A stretch of DNA of 64,000 nucleotides, taken from Prorocentrum cordatum (Eukaryota > Sar > Dinophyceae > Prorocentrales > Prorocentraceae). Below are positions 10,410 through 19,867 of this stretch, one piece after another. The notes beneath the pieces are model-generated. The model was given only the letters and a program-made list of their open reading frames with translations, made no database searches and was not told the origin of the DNA. Numbering within the stretch: the stretch's first letter is position 1; each line of letters begins with the position of its first letter. The DNA lies in the NCBI GenBank assembly GCA_963575745.1, contig CAUYUJ010002080.1, positions 447,049 through 511,048 on the forward strand. Direction: 5' to 3'. The position numbers were made by a program, and so were the translations under genes.

Positions 10410-10850
10410 GAGGTTCGAGGCTGGCTGCCGCGCCGACAGCATCTGCCAGCGATGCAACGTTGAGCCTGAGTCTGGCGATCGCAGGTTTTGAGAGCGTCGG
10501 TGCAATTCGCGGTTTGGTGTCTGGGCCCAGCAGGTTAGCGCCCAAGTGGTCCCCCAAGAAATCGCTGCCACCAACCGCTTGGACATGTTCCCTGGCTTCT
10601 GGCGCCGCGGGCGGATGCCCCTCCGCTGGCTCGACCCCCCCCCCCTGCCAGCCGCGCCTGCGTCAGGGTCCGTTCTGGAGCGGGCGCCCCGCCTGGGGGA
10701 GCCCACGGGGTCGACGGCCCCGGGGGGCGGCGGGGGGGGAATCCGCTCCTGCGTCGGGGTCTCTTGGGTTTTCGGCCGCTTGGTGTCGGAGGATCTGGAG
10801 GATCTGGATTGGAGCTCGGGGCGCACGGGGCTGGTCGACAGCCCTGACAA
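10410..10850 (+). other. unassigned, probably LINE-derived
   Basis: No motif is certain. It lies directly upstream of an RNase H remnant in the same orientation and may be decayed RT/linker sequence. Confidence 0.3.
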
Positions 10851-11195
10851 GTGGCGCCGAGGGCCGAGCTGCGGGCCATTGTGGGGTGCGTTAGGGCTGT
10901 CAACCTAACTAGCGATTTCAGGATTTGGTGCGACCATGTCAACCGCGTTCGCTCCTTGGTCAGAGGGAAGTCGCAGTGCTTCAATCTTGAGCATGCGGAC
11001 TTGCGGCATGATATGCTCGCCCTGTTGCGCGACAGGCAGGGGCCCTTCGAGCTCCTGCATGGCCCCTGCCACTTGGCCGATGACGCTCGCAAGTCTGCTC
11101 GGCGCGCGCCCACTGATCCCCAGGGTGCCTCTTTCATCAATGACGTCGCAGATGTCCTGGCGGACAGTCGAGCTGAGGAGTGCCAGATCCTCTAG
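10851..11195 (+). pseudogene. LINE RNase H remnant
   Basis: Frame 3 reads RAELRAIVGCVRAVN and then FRIWCDHVNRVRSLVRG: an RNase H xAEL motif with the catalytic Glu, followed by the beta strand with the third acidic residue (I-x-x-D). After a gap comes DLRHDMLALLRDRQGPFELL, the region before the catalytic His; GPCHL replaces the usual kV-x-sH. No first Asp (DGS) is seen upstream, and the frame ends soon after. It is of the same general type as the remnants at 25599 and 47130. Confidence 0.55.
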
Positions 11196-12177
11196 GATGC
11201 CTGTCAGCGCCCCCGAGCTGGCTTTGAAGGCCGAGTGTTTCCTCTCGCGGAATGCCGCCCGCTCTCGTGCGGCCGCCTCCGCCCCCGGGAACCACGATCG
11301 GGAGGCGGGGGCGTCGCCTTTCCCGCCTTCGGCGAGAATTGCGGCGAGGGGAGCCCAGGCCGCAGCGAATTCGGCCCATCGCTTGTTCTGCTCTCCGGAG
11401 GGTGGAAGCGCAGAGAGCGCGGCCTTTGCGACAGCGAGGCCGCCTCCAGAGTCCTTCGCCGCCCCAGGTCAGCCTGCCCCTCTGCCCCCCCCCCCCCCTC
11501 CCCGAAACTCCCAACTGTCCAGGGGCCTCCCGTTGAAGCAGGGGACGCGGGGCCCGCCCGCGGGAGGGAGAGACGGAAGGGAGAGGTGGTTTTGTCGGAC
11601 GCCCATCGGCGATTGCCGCCCTTAGATGAGGATTTGTTCGGGGCCCTCGGCCTTAGCGACCCCCCGTGTAGGTCGCCCTGTGGTCGGAGGGTCCTGGGCA
11701 GAGTGTCTCACCCGCCCCATGTGCTGTGGACCAAGGGTGCGCGCCCCGCCGTTCTGGTCCTGCGCGCGGCAAATACTCGCCCTCTACCAAGCTTGGGAAC
11801 TTAGGCTCAGGATCTGAGAGTGCGCTGTTTGGAGACCAGTCCTTGGTCAAGGCGCGGCATGCATCTCTCATGAGGCTGAGGAAGGGGCTTCCTCCCAGGT
11901 GTGGCGTCAGCAATTGAGGTTACTGCGTTGTGGGCGACTAGCCCGCGCACCCTTTCGTCCCAGTGGGCGGCGGAGGTTCTGGCCCTGCCTCCCTTTTATC
12001 CAGCGGTGTCAATCCTTTTTGGCTGCTTGCGCTGCTGCTGCTCCTAGCATAAATCCCCTCTCCTCGGGGCATGGGCATGGCGCGGAGGATCAGCGCCCAA
12101 TCGCCAGCTCATCGTCGATCGGGGCGTGATCTCCAGATCAACGTGAGTCCCGTCCAGGTTGCTTTCTTCCAATCGCG
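11196..12177 (+). other. no gene recognised
   Basis: GC-rich sequence with a C14 run near 11487-11500. No motif is recognised on either strand. Confidence 0.35.
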
Positions 12178-12210
<33 letters not shown>

Positions 12211-12212
12211 CA
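12178..12212 (+). repeat. (TC)n microsatellite
   Basis: About 35 bp of TC dinucleotides, followed by CCTCC-type sequence. 12240-12610 is lower in GC and holds nothing I recognise. Confidence 0.9.
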
Positions 12213-12612
12213 CCTCTCCTCCCCCTCCCTCCTCCGCCTCCGCCTCATTATATTTTCCCGGAAAGGGCCTGGGCCCAGGGTTCTCTTTTAGTAGATTTAC
12301 CCCCCGGTTTTTACTTGAAGGGGGCCGGCGAATTTCTTTTGCGATAAATTACGAGGTCGAAGGGGACCGGCGAATTAAAATTGTGAGGACGAAGGCCATT
12401 TTTCGCCACCCCTCACGCAGATCGTGTTCTTGGAATTTTACTGCCTTTAAGGAAACCTCGATATTTCACAGGTGAAGTCAACTTTTGTCCGACATCGACT
12501 TTAAACGATAAAAAACTAGGTAAACGCGTTCGCTAGATGAATAACGAGGTACCGCGGCCTCCAGAACGGCGCTGGGAACGGAGTTTTGGATTCTTGAAGT
12601 TGCATAAGTTCG

Positions 12613-12945
12613 GAAATAGCAGAAATCCCCTGTGTTTTTGGACCCTGACCCCGCGGATCTGCGTGAGGGGTGGCACCGAATTTCAGAAATGTGGCAAATC
12701 CCTTGTGTTTTTGGACCCTGACCCCGCGGATCTGCGTGAGGGGTGGCACCGAATTTCAGAAATGTGGCAAATCCCTTGTGTTTTTGGACCCTGACCCCGC
12801 GGATCTGCGTGAGGGGTGGCACCGAATTTCAGAAATGTGGCAAATCCCATGTGTTTTTGGACCCTGACCCCGCCGACCTGCGTGAGGGGTGGCACCGAAT
12901 TTCAGAAATGTGGCAAGTCCCATGTGTTTTCGGACCTTGACTTCG
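12613..12945 (+). repeat. 73-bp tandem repeat array B
   Basis: Same unit as arrays A and C, but nearly perfect: GACCCTG recurs at 12641, 12714, 12787 and 12860, exactly 73 bp apart. Units carry CCGCGGATCT where array A has CCGCCGATCT. The flanking parts of the composite element are absent, so this is a bare array. The high identity suggests recent local amplification. Confidence 0.95.
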
Positions 12946-13205
12946 CCCAGGAGAGCTCCAGGAGAGGGAGAGCCCAGGAGGAGCCCAGGAGGGCCCAGGA
13001 GGACCCAGGAGGCTGCTCCAGGAGGCTCCAGGGCCCAGGAGCCCAGGAGGCTCCAGGAGGCTCCAGGAGAGCCCAGGAGGGCCCAAGAGGTCCAAGGAAG
13101 ACCCAGGAGGGCCCAGGAGCCCTTGCGAGGGATCGTGGCCCTGGGAGCGCTGGCGTAGCGTAATTTACGAGGGATCGTGGCTCTGGGAGCGCGGGTGTAG
13201 TGTAA
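12946..13205 (+). repeat. CCCAGGAGG low-complexity block and ~50-bp duplication
   Basis: 12946-13120 consists of CCAGGAGG/GCCCAGGAG words. 13125-13205 holds two diverged copies of a unit with GAGGGATCGTGGC, CTGGGAGCG and GTGTAATT. Confidence 0.8.
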
Positions 13206-13213
13206 TTCATACT

Positions 13214-13735
13214 TTGTTGAGGATGTCTCGACTAATTTGTTTGTTTGGCAAGGAATTCTTGTGGATTTGGACAGGATGTCTCGAGCGAAACGCTTGTTTT
13301 TCAGAATTGGTTGAGGATGTCTCGAGCGAAACGCTGGTTTTGCAAATTGGAGGGATGTCTCGAGCGGGGGCCTCGTGGGGTGCCAGAATTCACATGATGT
13401 CTCAGGCGAAATGCTTGTTTTCACGTCCCGCTCGCAGGAATTCAGAGAATGTCTCGCGCGTGCCGCGTCCCGCGCGCAGGAATGTTGAGGATGTCTCGAC
13501 TAATTTGTTTGTGTGGCGAGGAATTCTTGTGGTTTTGACAGGATGTCTCGAGCGAAGCGCTTGTTTTTCAGAATTGGTTGAGGATGTCTCGAGCGAAACG
13601 CTGGTTTTGCAAATTGGGGGGATGTCTCGAGCGGGGGCCTCGTGGGGTGCCAGAATTCACATGATGTCTCAGGCGAAATGCTTGTTTTCACGTCCCGCTC
13701 GCAGGAATTCAGAGGATTCACGTCACGCTCGCTTG
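13214..13735 (+). repeat. 268-bp tandem duplication (GATGTCTCGAGCG-rich)
   Basis: ATGTCTCGACTAATTTG occurs at 13223 and 13491, and the sequence after each stays closely similar, giving a 268-bp period. Inside each unit GATGTCTCGAGCGAAACGC recurs about every 40-50 bp, so the duplication is made of an older short repeat. The open frame across it is a repeat artefact. Confidence 0.9.
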
Positions 13736-14600
13736 GCACGTTCCGTGGGGCGTCCCTTGGCGAGTCCCCTTGGCACGTCGCGTGGCGCGTCCCCTGGCAC
13801 ATCCCGTGGCACATCCATTGGCACGTTCCGTAGCGCGTCCCCTTGGCACGTCCCGCGGTGCGTTCCCATGGCACGTCCTTGGCACGTCGCTTGGCGCGTC
13901 CCTTGAGACGTTCCGCGGCGCGTCCTCCTGGCATGGTCCCCTGTCCATTAGCTCTGGGGCAGCTACTATGTGTTCAGGCAGCTCGAGCTTAAGATCCAGA
14001 TCAGTTCGGTCAGGACTCGGATGCAAAGGAGGACTCGATCCACGAGGCTATAGAGCACAATCGCGCCATGGCACATCGCAATTCAGCACGGCGCAGCACA
14101 GCACAGCCCTTCGGCACGGTACATCAAGATCGATACACTCAGCATTGCAATTTGGCACGTTCCTTGGCACGTTCCGTGGGGCGTCCCTTGGCGAGTCCCC
14201 CTGGCACGTCGCGTGGCGCGTCCCTTGGCACATCCCGTGGCACATCCATTGGCACGTTCCGTAGCGCGTCCCCTTGGCACGTCCTACGGTGCGACCCGAT
14301 GGCACGTCCCTTGGCACGTCGCCTGGCGCGTCCCTTGGGACGTTCGAGGCGCGTCCTCCTGGCATGTCCCCCTGTCAATGAGCTCTGGGGCAGCTACTAT
14401 GTGTTCAGGCAACTCGAGCTTCTGATCCAGATCAGTTCGGTCAGGACTCGGATGCAAAGGAAGACTCGATCCACGACGCTATAGAGCACAACCGCGGCAT
14501 GGCACATCGCAATTCAGTACGGTGCAGCACAGCACAGCCCTCGGCACGGTACATCAAGATCGATACAATCAGCATTGCATTTGCCCGTCACCCAATCAGG
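13732..14600 (+). repeat. ~431-bp tandem duplication with internal GGCACGTC repeats
   Basis: CTTGGCACGTTCCGTGGGG starts at 13732 and again at 14163. The duplicated unit holds a dense array of TTGGCACGTCSCGTGGCG words (about 20 bp each), then a unique part (GGGGCAGCTACTATGTGTTC, then CAGATCAGTTCGGTCAGGAC), then an AGCACAGCACAGCCC segment with TACATCAAGATCGATACA. No gene is supported. Confidence 0.9.
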
Positions 14601-14672
14601 TGTCTTTGAAAACGTTGCCATGCTTTACATTTCTATATATTCCTTTCCAGGTTCGTGGGTCGATCATGTTTC

Positions 14673-14793
14673 CTCCTCGTCCTGTTCCTCCTCCTCCTCC
14701 TCCTCGTTCTGCTGTTCCTCCGTGTCTTCCTCTTCCTCTTCCTCCTCATTATCTTCCTCTTCCTCCTCATCCTCCTCCTCTTCCCCCTCCTCT

Positions 14794-14825
<32 letters not shown>

Positions 14826-15015
14826 CTCCTCCTCCTCCCCCTCCTCTTCCATTTCCTCCTCCGCCTCCTCCTCCTCCTCCTCCTCCTCTGGCCTCATCCT
14901 CCTCCTTCCCACTCACGCCCTCTTCTCCCTCCTCCTTCCTCCTCCTGGTCCTGTTACCTCCCCCTCTTCACTCCTCCTTCTCTTCCCTCCTCCCCCTCCT
15001 TCCTCGACCTTCTCC
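14673..15015 (+). repeat. (TCC)n microsatellite, ~340 bp, imperfect
   Basis: CCT/TCC repeats with TTC, GTC and CAT interruptions, giving poly-Ser, poly-Leu, poly-Pro and, on the other strand, poly-Glu frames. 15016-15255 is GC-rich and unassigned. Confidence 0.9.
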
Positions 15016-15255
15016 GTCGCCCCGCTCGTTCACCCCCTCCTCCGCCGACTGCCAGGCGAGGATCGCCCCCACCTGCGCGAGGGTGGCCACGCTTCGCGCG
15101 ACGCGGCGGGGGCCGCCGAGATGCCCTTTTCCAGGGCTCGGGCGCGAGGGCACAATGCGGACCAGCCAGAATTGAAAGCCTTACGGCCCGCGCCGCCGAA
15201 CCTGTATGCGAGGGGGAAAGGGAGATGGAACAGGACAGGAGGGGGGGGCTGTTGG

Positions 15256-15500
15256 GTCTTCCAGAGTCTTGGGTTTTCCTGGGGGCCTCTCGATGGCCTC
15301 TCAGGACCTCTTAGGGCCCACTGGGAGGCTCTGGGGCCGAAGCAAAGTGTCTTGTTGGTTCCCCCGTGTGGGCGCGTTCTGGGAACCGTCTCGGGGACCC
15401 TTTGTTGGGCCGTCTTGGAGGCATCTTGGGCTGTCTGGGGTCGTCTTGAGTCGATTCGGGGCGCTCTTAGAGACTTTGGGGCAACATTCGTCAAAATGCG
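15256..15500 (+). repeat. dispersed G-rich degenerate repeat (CTTGGGGC family)
   Basis: Repeated words of the type TCTTGGGC, GGGGCCGTCTCGG and CTCTTGGGGC. The same style of sequence occurs at 34000-34510, 40230-40330 and 44900-45760 (plus) and in reverse at 36120-36530 and 53425-53800. Non-coding. Confidence 0.6.
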
Positions 15501-15724
15501 CGCCCCCGCATCGCGGAGCGCGGTGCACCAAGCACCGGCAATAATTGGGGGAGTTGTGGTCATTACCCCCTTTCTTTGGGGGGACATCGATTTCGGTACT
15601 TCTGGCGAGCCATCGTCGATACGATGGGTTTCCTCAGAGGGGTAAGGAACACAGCTCCCGCAGTTGTGGCTGGTCGGCGATGCGCAAAGCTGACTGGCCT
15701 CGGCGTGGCCTTCGCCGCCCCCAC

Positions 15725-15800
15725 CCCCGAGATCCGACGTTGCGACAAGGTTGCAGCATCGCAGAAGATCACGACTGGAGCCCTGGACCAATTGTTTTTG
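15725..15800 (+). repeat. dispersed repeat, inverted copy at 59695-59760
   Basis: GAGATCCGACGTTGCGACAA and then GATCACGACTGGAG here match the reverse complement of the segment at 59695-59760 with a few differences. No function is apparent. 15500-15724 and 15801-16035 are otherwise unassigned. Confidence 0.7.
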
Positions 15801-16039
15801 CTGCAAGTCTCGGGCCATCTAGATATGTGATGATCCGGGGCCCCGAAATTGGCCGAAACGACGGGTGCATGAAAATTGCACCACCCAGGTCTCACCCACT
15901 TCCTCGTCCCCCTCCTTGTTTCACAGTGTTTCACGCATCAGGCGCCTCGGCGCCCCCTCCGCCGCGCCTTCATGGCGCCGCGCGTGCGGAGTCGTTGCCG
16001 TAGATCTCAGGGTTTCCCGAAGAGCCGCCAGCGGGCGAA

Positions 16040-16215
16040 TGTGTTTCATCACCATCATCAACAGCAACATCATCATCACGTTGTCATTCGTCGTCAGCAT
16101 CATCATCGTCATCATCAGCAGCAGTACCACCATCACATTCATATGCATCGCCGTCACACCGTCATCCTCACCATCCTCATCTTCATCATCAGCAGCAGCA
16201 GCATCCTTAGCAACA
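16040..16215 (+). repeat. degenerate CAT/CAG trinucleotide tract
   Basis: CATCAT, CAGCAG and CATCGT words over about 175 bp give poly-His/poly-Met-type frames. Confidence 0.85.
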
Positions 16216-16235
16216 CCACCACCACCCTCGTGGCC

Positions 16236-16440
16236 CCCCCTCGAGAGGCCGCCAGCGGTCTGGTGTGCTTCCAGTTTGTGCAGGGCCACTCGTCCAACTT
16301 CGTGCGCGTGCTGCACCTGTCCGCCGTGGGCGGGGGCCCTCCTGGCTCGGGCCGCGAGGCCTCCAGCAGCGCGGACGTCGCCGCCGCCGCTGCCGCCGCC
16401 TTCGCCGCCGCCGCCGCCCCGAACTGGAGAGGAAAAGGCG
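16236..16440 (+). other. possible exon, unknown product
   Basis: Frame 3 reads SGLVCFQFVQGHSSNFVRVL, then HLSAVGGG, then an Ala-rich tail. GCTTCCAG just before FVQGHS could end an intron. The segment is more protein-like than its surroundings, but no family is recognised. Confidence 0.25.
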
Positions 16441-16536
16441 GGAGGGACGGTCACCGGTGGCCCAGAGGAGTCGGCGAGTACCGAGCGATCTGGCGATCGG
16501 CATGCCGCTCATCGATCAGTTCGGAGCGATGCACCC

Positions 16537-16582
16537 GGTTTCAGAAACCAGCGCCGGGGTCGTCACGACGCGAACTTGCCAT
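16537..16582. repeat. partial copy of the 48.76-kb inverted-repeat element
   Basis: TTTCAGAAACCAGCGC, GGGGTCGTCACGACGCGAA and CTTGCCAT align with the right end of the element at 48764-48953 (TGTCAGAAACCAACGC, GGGGTCGACACGACGCGAA, CCTGCCGT). Only this end is recognisable here. Confidence 0.65.
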
Positions 16583-16750
16583 AGCAAAGGAACAGTCGCC
16601 CGCGATCGTCGGCGGCGCCGAATTGGCGCGACAAGCGGGGGGACACATCCTGGGCGAGGACCACTTGTGGCAACCCCCGCGCCGGCCGCCCCTTTTCCCC
16701 TCCGTCCTGCCCCCCCTCCGCCTCCATAATTTTTCCCCTCCCTCCTGCCC

Positions 16751-16771
16751 TCCCTAGAATTTTGGCTCAAG
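16751..16771 (+). other. probable degenerate spliced-leader relict followed by ATG
   Basis: The last 13 bases before 16772 (ATTTTGGCTCAAG) are identical to the 3' end of the dinoflagellate spliced leader. CCCTAG upstream resembles its CCGTAG, with one base missing and two changed between. An ATG follows immediately at 16772. Chance identity is unlikely for 13 bases in this window, but the 5' half is too eroded for certainty. Confidence 0.5.
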
Positions 16772-17126
16772 ATGTTGAGGTTCTCCTTGAAGAAAGTGGA
16801 TACCCCTAGTCCGCGGTTTGTATCAACTTCTCGGTCAATTCGCCCTGACCCGAGTTTTTCTGTGGTGCGCCCGTGGGTCTGGCAATGCTCGTTTGCCGGT
16901 TCGCCTTGGCATGGTGCGCCAGTCGTGTCGCTATTGGTTGAACTTCAAGAACAATGATTGGTGCTACGGGTGCGCGGCGGCGATGGTGAACAACCCCGCT
17001 CCTTTCCGTCGGCCTCAGGGGACATGGGCTTTCGGTCTGCCAGCCATTGCCAATGAAGGTGAGCTCCACAAGAAGACAGCCCGCCGCCGTGGTCGCTCCA
17101 GATTGAAGGGCCCCTGTTGGTTTTAG
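16772..17126 (+). pseudogene. possible retroposed coding fragment after the leader relict
   Basis: Frame 2 opens at the ATG straight after the leader-like sequence (MLRFSLKKVDTPS) and stops at 16955-16957. Frame 3 is open from 16818 to 17126 and includes WLNFKNNDWCYGCAAAMVNN, whose W-C-x2-C-x4-N pattern resembles a zinc-ribbon half. A single frameshift could join them. No family is assigned. The reading as a retroposed message rests on the leader match upstream. Confidence 0.3.
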
Positions 17127-17129
17127 CAT

Positions 17130-17465
17130 TTTCATGGGGAGGGGGGGGGGCGCGCATGGTTTTCATAAGGGGGCCCACGTATTGATGCAGCCTTTTTTAT
17201 GCGCATGTGTGGAGGGCCCACGTGTGGATTTGACATCCGGAGGGCCCGTAGATTGGTTTAACATATGGCGGGAAAACGTCATGGCTTCACATCACCATGG
17301 GCCACGCTGTTTCCATATGCGGGCGACCCACATTTTGATATCATGCGTGGAAGGTCCACAGAACCAGCTTGCGGAGTCCATCGCGACCCCGTCCTGCAGG
17401 AGCCAGGACGTGCGTCACATGTGTTTTCTTCGGGTATATTGTGGATCGTATTATGTTTGATGTAT
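17130..17465 (+). repeat. degenerate GGGCCCACGT repeats, no gene
   Basis: GGGCCCACGT-like words followed by TTGATN/TTTGACAT and CATGYG recur at about 17170, 17215, 17245 and 17330, suggesting an eroded tandem array. A G9 run lies at 17140-17148. Confidence 0.5.
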
Positions 17466-17518
17466 GCGTAAGGCTTCGCCCGTTGCCGCCGGCCCCTTCT
17501 CTCTCTTTCTCTTTCTCT

Positions 17519-17563
<45 letters not shown>

Positions 17564-17600
17564 ATTCTCTGAATGGGGTATGCCAGAGCGTGGGATGAAT
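17466..17600 (+). repeat. left-end fragment of composite repeat split by (CT)n
   Basis: GCGTAAGGCTTCGCCC and GTTGCCGCCGGCCCCTTC match the left flank of composite copies A (2845) and C (27854). The match then breaks at about 70 bp of CT dinucleotides (17499-17570), and ATGGGGTATGCCAGAGCG resumes the flank (ATGGGCCATGGAAGAGCG). Confidence 0.65.
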
Positions 17601-17831
17601 GTGCACCGTCGTGAAGGAATGTCGGAACTTTGCGCGAGGGTCAACGGTGGCGCCCAAACCATCGGTGGTCTTCGGGCACGAACGTCGACCGCGGGCGCGT
17701 TCAACCTGGCGGACTGGGTCAGGGAGTGGAAGTGGACAACCGTATGGGTCAGGGGTGATCGCGCCCAGTTTGGTGGAGCAGTCACGTGGAAAGCCCGGCA
17801 AATTCGAGTAGTTTACCAATTGGGCGCCGCG

Positions 17832-17982
17832 TAATGGGGGGGTCATAAATGGGGGGGCGGCGAGGGTGGCCCGAAAAGGTACCCAAACGGTACCTAAACG
17901 AGCCCCCTGGGGCTCCGGGGGGGCCCGAAAGGGGCACGAAAGGGGACCTTTTCTGACCCCCCCATTTGTGACCCCCCCATTA
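17832..17982. mobile_element. MITE-like inverted-repeat element, 151 bp
   Basis: 17832-17857 (TAATGGGGGGGTCATAAAT then G7) and 17957-17982 are inverted copies, 26 bp with one mismatch. Weaker similarity extends outside (GGGCGCCGCG versus reverse of AGCCACGCCC). The core is itself partly palindromic, with GGTACC twice and GGGGCC/GGCCC words. No target-site duplication and no ORF were seen. G7 blocks in the arms resemble the 10.2-kb element, but the termini differ. Confidence 0.65.
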
Positions 17983-18625
17983 AGCCACGCCCAAACCAAC
18001 TTGGAGGCCAAGCAAGCTCCGCGAGGTCGAGGCGGCCTCTCTGCCGCCCGCCCTCGCAGCAGAAGGACGTCGCCACCGAAGGTGCGGCGCGCGGCCGTGC
18101 CCCGGCGCGGTTGGAGACCTGCCCGCTCGGTGGCTGTCTCCGGCAAAGTTGTGATCATGTCATCCCTGGGCTTGGGCCATCGCGTTTGCGCCGAGCTTCA
18201 GGGGCGCGGATTGCTCGCCCGCTTTGCCAGTGCGGGTGCCGGTCTGGGCACTGATACCAGCGCTGGCAAGTTCCGCGCAGCGGCCAATTCCAGGCCTAGG
18301 CCGAGAGCGGCCGGTCGAGGACGAACGCTTCAAGAAGCTTCCCCCGGGGCTCTGGGCAACGGGGGCCTCTCCCCGAGGCTCGCGCGCCATCCAGGCGCAA
18401 GGGCTCGCGCCCAGCATCGCCCTTGAGCGCGAGCATGCCGCTGCGGCGGCGCGCGGCAGACGTCCCCGAGCGCTGCCCCGCCGCGGCCTGGGCCGCAGAT
18501 ATCGGTCTCGAGGGCCCCGGGATCGAGCTTCGCAGGCCGCTGATTTCCGGGCTTCTGGTTCGCCGCCACGGGCGCGCTCACCTGGGCGCCGGGACCCGGA
18601 GGGCCCCCGGGTGCCATTCGTCTCT
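17983..18625 (+). other. no gene recognised upstream of the LINE
   Basis: GC-rich with several open frames, none with a recognisable domain. It borders the (TCC)n tract that marks the LINE 5' side. 17600-17831 is likewise unassigned. Confidence 0.35.
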
Positions 18626-18686
18626 TCCTCCTCCTCCTCCTCCTCCTCCTCCTCCTCCTCCTCCTCCTCCTCCTCCTCCTCCTCCT
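18626..18686 (+). repeat. (TCC)n tract on the 5' side of the LINE
   Basis: About twenty near-perfect TCC units. The LINE 5' UTR begins right after it. A second tract in the same phase and orientation borders the 3' end. Confidence 0.95.
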
Positions 18687-18797
18687 AGCCGCTTCGGGCT
18701 CGCGAGGTTTCTCGCGCGCCTTGCAGGTGCCATTCTTCGGAGCGGCAGCGCGCCTGCGAGCCTTTTCTTTCGCTCCCATCCACCCCCGCACAGGTGG

Positions 18798-19859
18798 ATG
18801 GCCAGTCCCGCTCATGATGTGCTGCCAGGACCGACCCGCCCCTTCTGGGGCTGCCCGTCCTGCGGCGCGTCCGCCAACTATGCATCGCGCATTCGGTGCC
18901 GATGCGGCCGCCCTGCCCCGCAGTCTGTCGCAGACAAGGCGCGCAAGGCGGCCAAGCAGATGGAAGCCGGTGGGCCGTCTCATGCTCCTGGGGCTGCAGG
19001 TGGTCGCCGCCGTGCTGGGAGTGCGTGGGCGGCAGGACCGCCAGGCAGTGTGGATGGTGGCATCGCCCGTGAGCTCGCCGAGCTCAAGCGCAAGTACGCC
19101 GCCCTCCAGAAGTCCCAGGCCGTGCCCACTCCCGTGCCTGCGCCTCCGCCCGATCCGCTCGATCTTGAGGTACAGCGCTGGGAAGGTATCGTTGCCCAGT
19201 TCGCCAAGTCTGGCTTGGGCGCTGACGTCCCCAGCCGTGTCAGTGCCGAGCAGTCTCTGGCCGCGGCGCGCAAGGCTCGGAATGATGCCAAGCCACAACT
19301 TGCACGCCACACCACCCTCGGGCACAAGCTGCAGGATGCGATCAAGCGCCATCAGAAGCTCGAGTCCGACGTCAGTGCGCAGGTCAAGGTCGTCGAGGCC
19401 GCCGAGGAGCACCTCCGTGAGCTCAGGGCCAAGGTGCTGGCCGCCAAGGACCTGGTGGCTACCCTCCAGGAGGAGCTGCGCGAGTCTTGCCCTAAGGACC
19501 TGCGCCCTGAAGGGAGTGATGCTACCTCCTTCGTGCTGCCCGACCTCCCGACCACCGTGCTGGAGGCCGACGCCGACCTCAAGGCCATGGTGGAGTCGCC
19601 TGTCTTTGACAAGTTCAAGGAGGCTGTGCGTGCGGCTGCTGCCGCCCAGGCAGCCGCCGCTGGCCCAACCGTCGGGGATGAGGGCACCGACTGTGGTGAA
19701 TCGGTTCCCGTCCCTGAGGATGATGATGTGTACCTTGACGTCGACGAGGAAGGCATCTCCCAGGTCATCTCCACTACCAAGTTTGCTGGTGACAAACGGG
19801 AGCTCCAGGAGTTGTTCAAGTCCCTCGGCCTCGTCACCAAGAAGCAGCGGCGGGGGTGA
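18798..19859 (+). CDS. LINE ORF1: zinc-motif, coiled-coil protein
   Basis: 353 residues. The start chosen is the ATG at 18798 (context GGTGGATGG), because upstream sequence in this frame is only poly-Pro from the TCC tract. Residues 17-40 hold W-G-C-P-S-C-G, then R-C-R-C-G-R-P-A-P: Cys at 19, 22, 34 and 36, close to a RanBP2-type zinc ribbon except that the second pair is C-x-C. A Pro/Ala/Gly-rich linker follows. Residues about 150-230 form a long coiled coil (KLQDAIKRHQKLESDV, LRELRAKVLAAKDL, LQEEL). The C-terminal third is acidic (EDDDVYLDVDEEG) and ends basic (KKQRRG). Likely role: binding element RNA as trimer or other oligomer, as known for LINE ORF1 proteins. It ends 52 bp before ORF2 in a different frame, so ORF2 must be reached by reinitiation or another unusual route, or come from a separate message. 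Confidence 0.8.
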   Translation: MASPAHDVLPGPTRPFWGCPSCGASANYASRIRCRCGRPAPQSVADKARKAAKQMEAGGPSHAPGAAGGRRRAGSAWAAGPPGSVDGGIARELAELKRKYAALQKSQAVPTPVPAPPPDPLDLEVQRWEGIVAQFAKSGLGADVPSRVSAEQSLAAARKARNDAKPQLARHTTLGHKLQDAIKRHQKLESDVSAQVKVVEAAEEHLRELRAKVLAAKDLVATLQEELRESCPKDLRPEGSDATSFVLPDLPTTVLEADADLKAMVESPVFDKFKEAVRAAAAAQAAAAGPTVGDEGTDCGESVPVPEDDDVYLDVDEEGISQVISTTKFAGDKRELQELFKSLGLVTKKQRRG

Positions 19860-19867
19860 TCCTCACC

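Noticed and set aside
13214-13906. 230-residue protein
   Set aside because: Spans the 268-bp tandem duplication and GGCACGTC repeats; openness follows from repeat composition.
18423-18797. N-terminal extension of ORF1 with poly-Pro
   Set aside because: It translates the (TCC)n tract and unrelated flanking DNA. The ATG at 18798 lies inside the element in good context.
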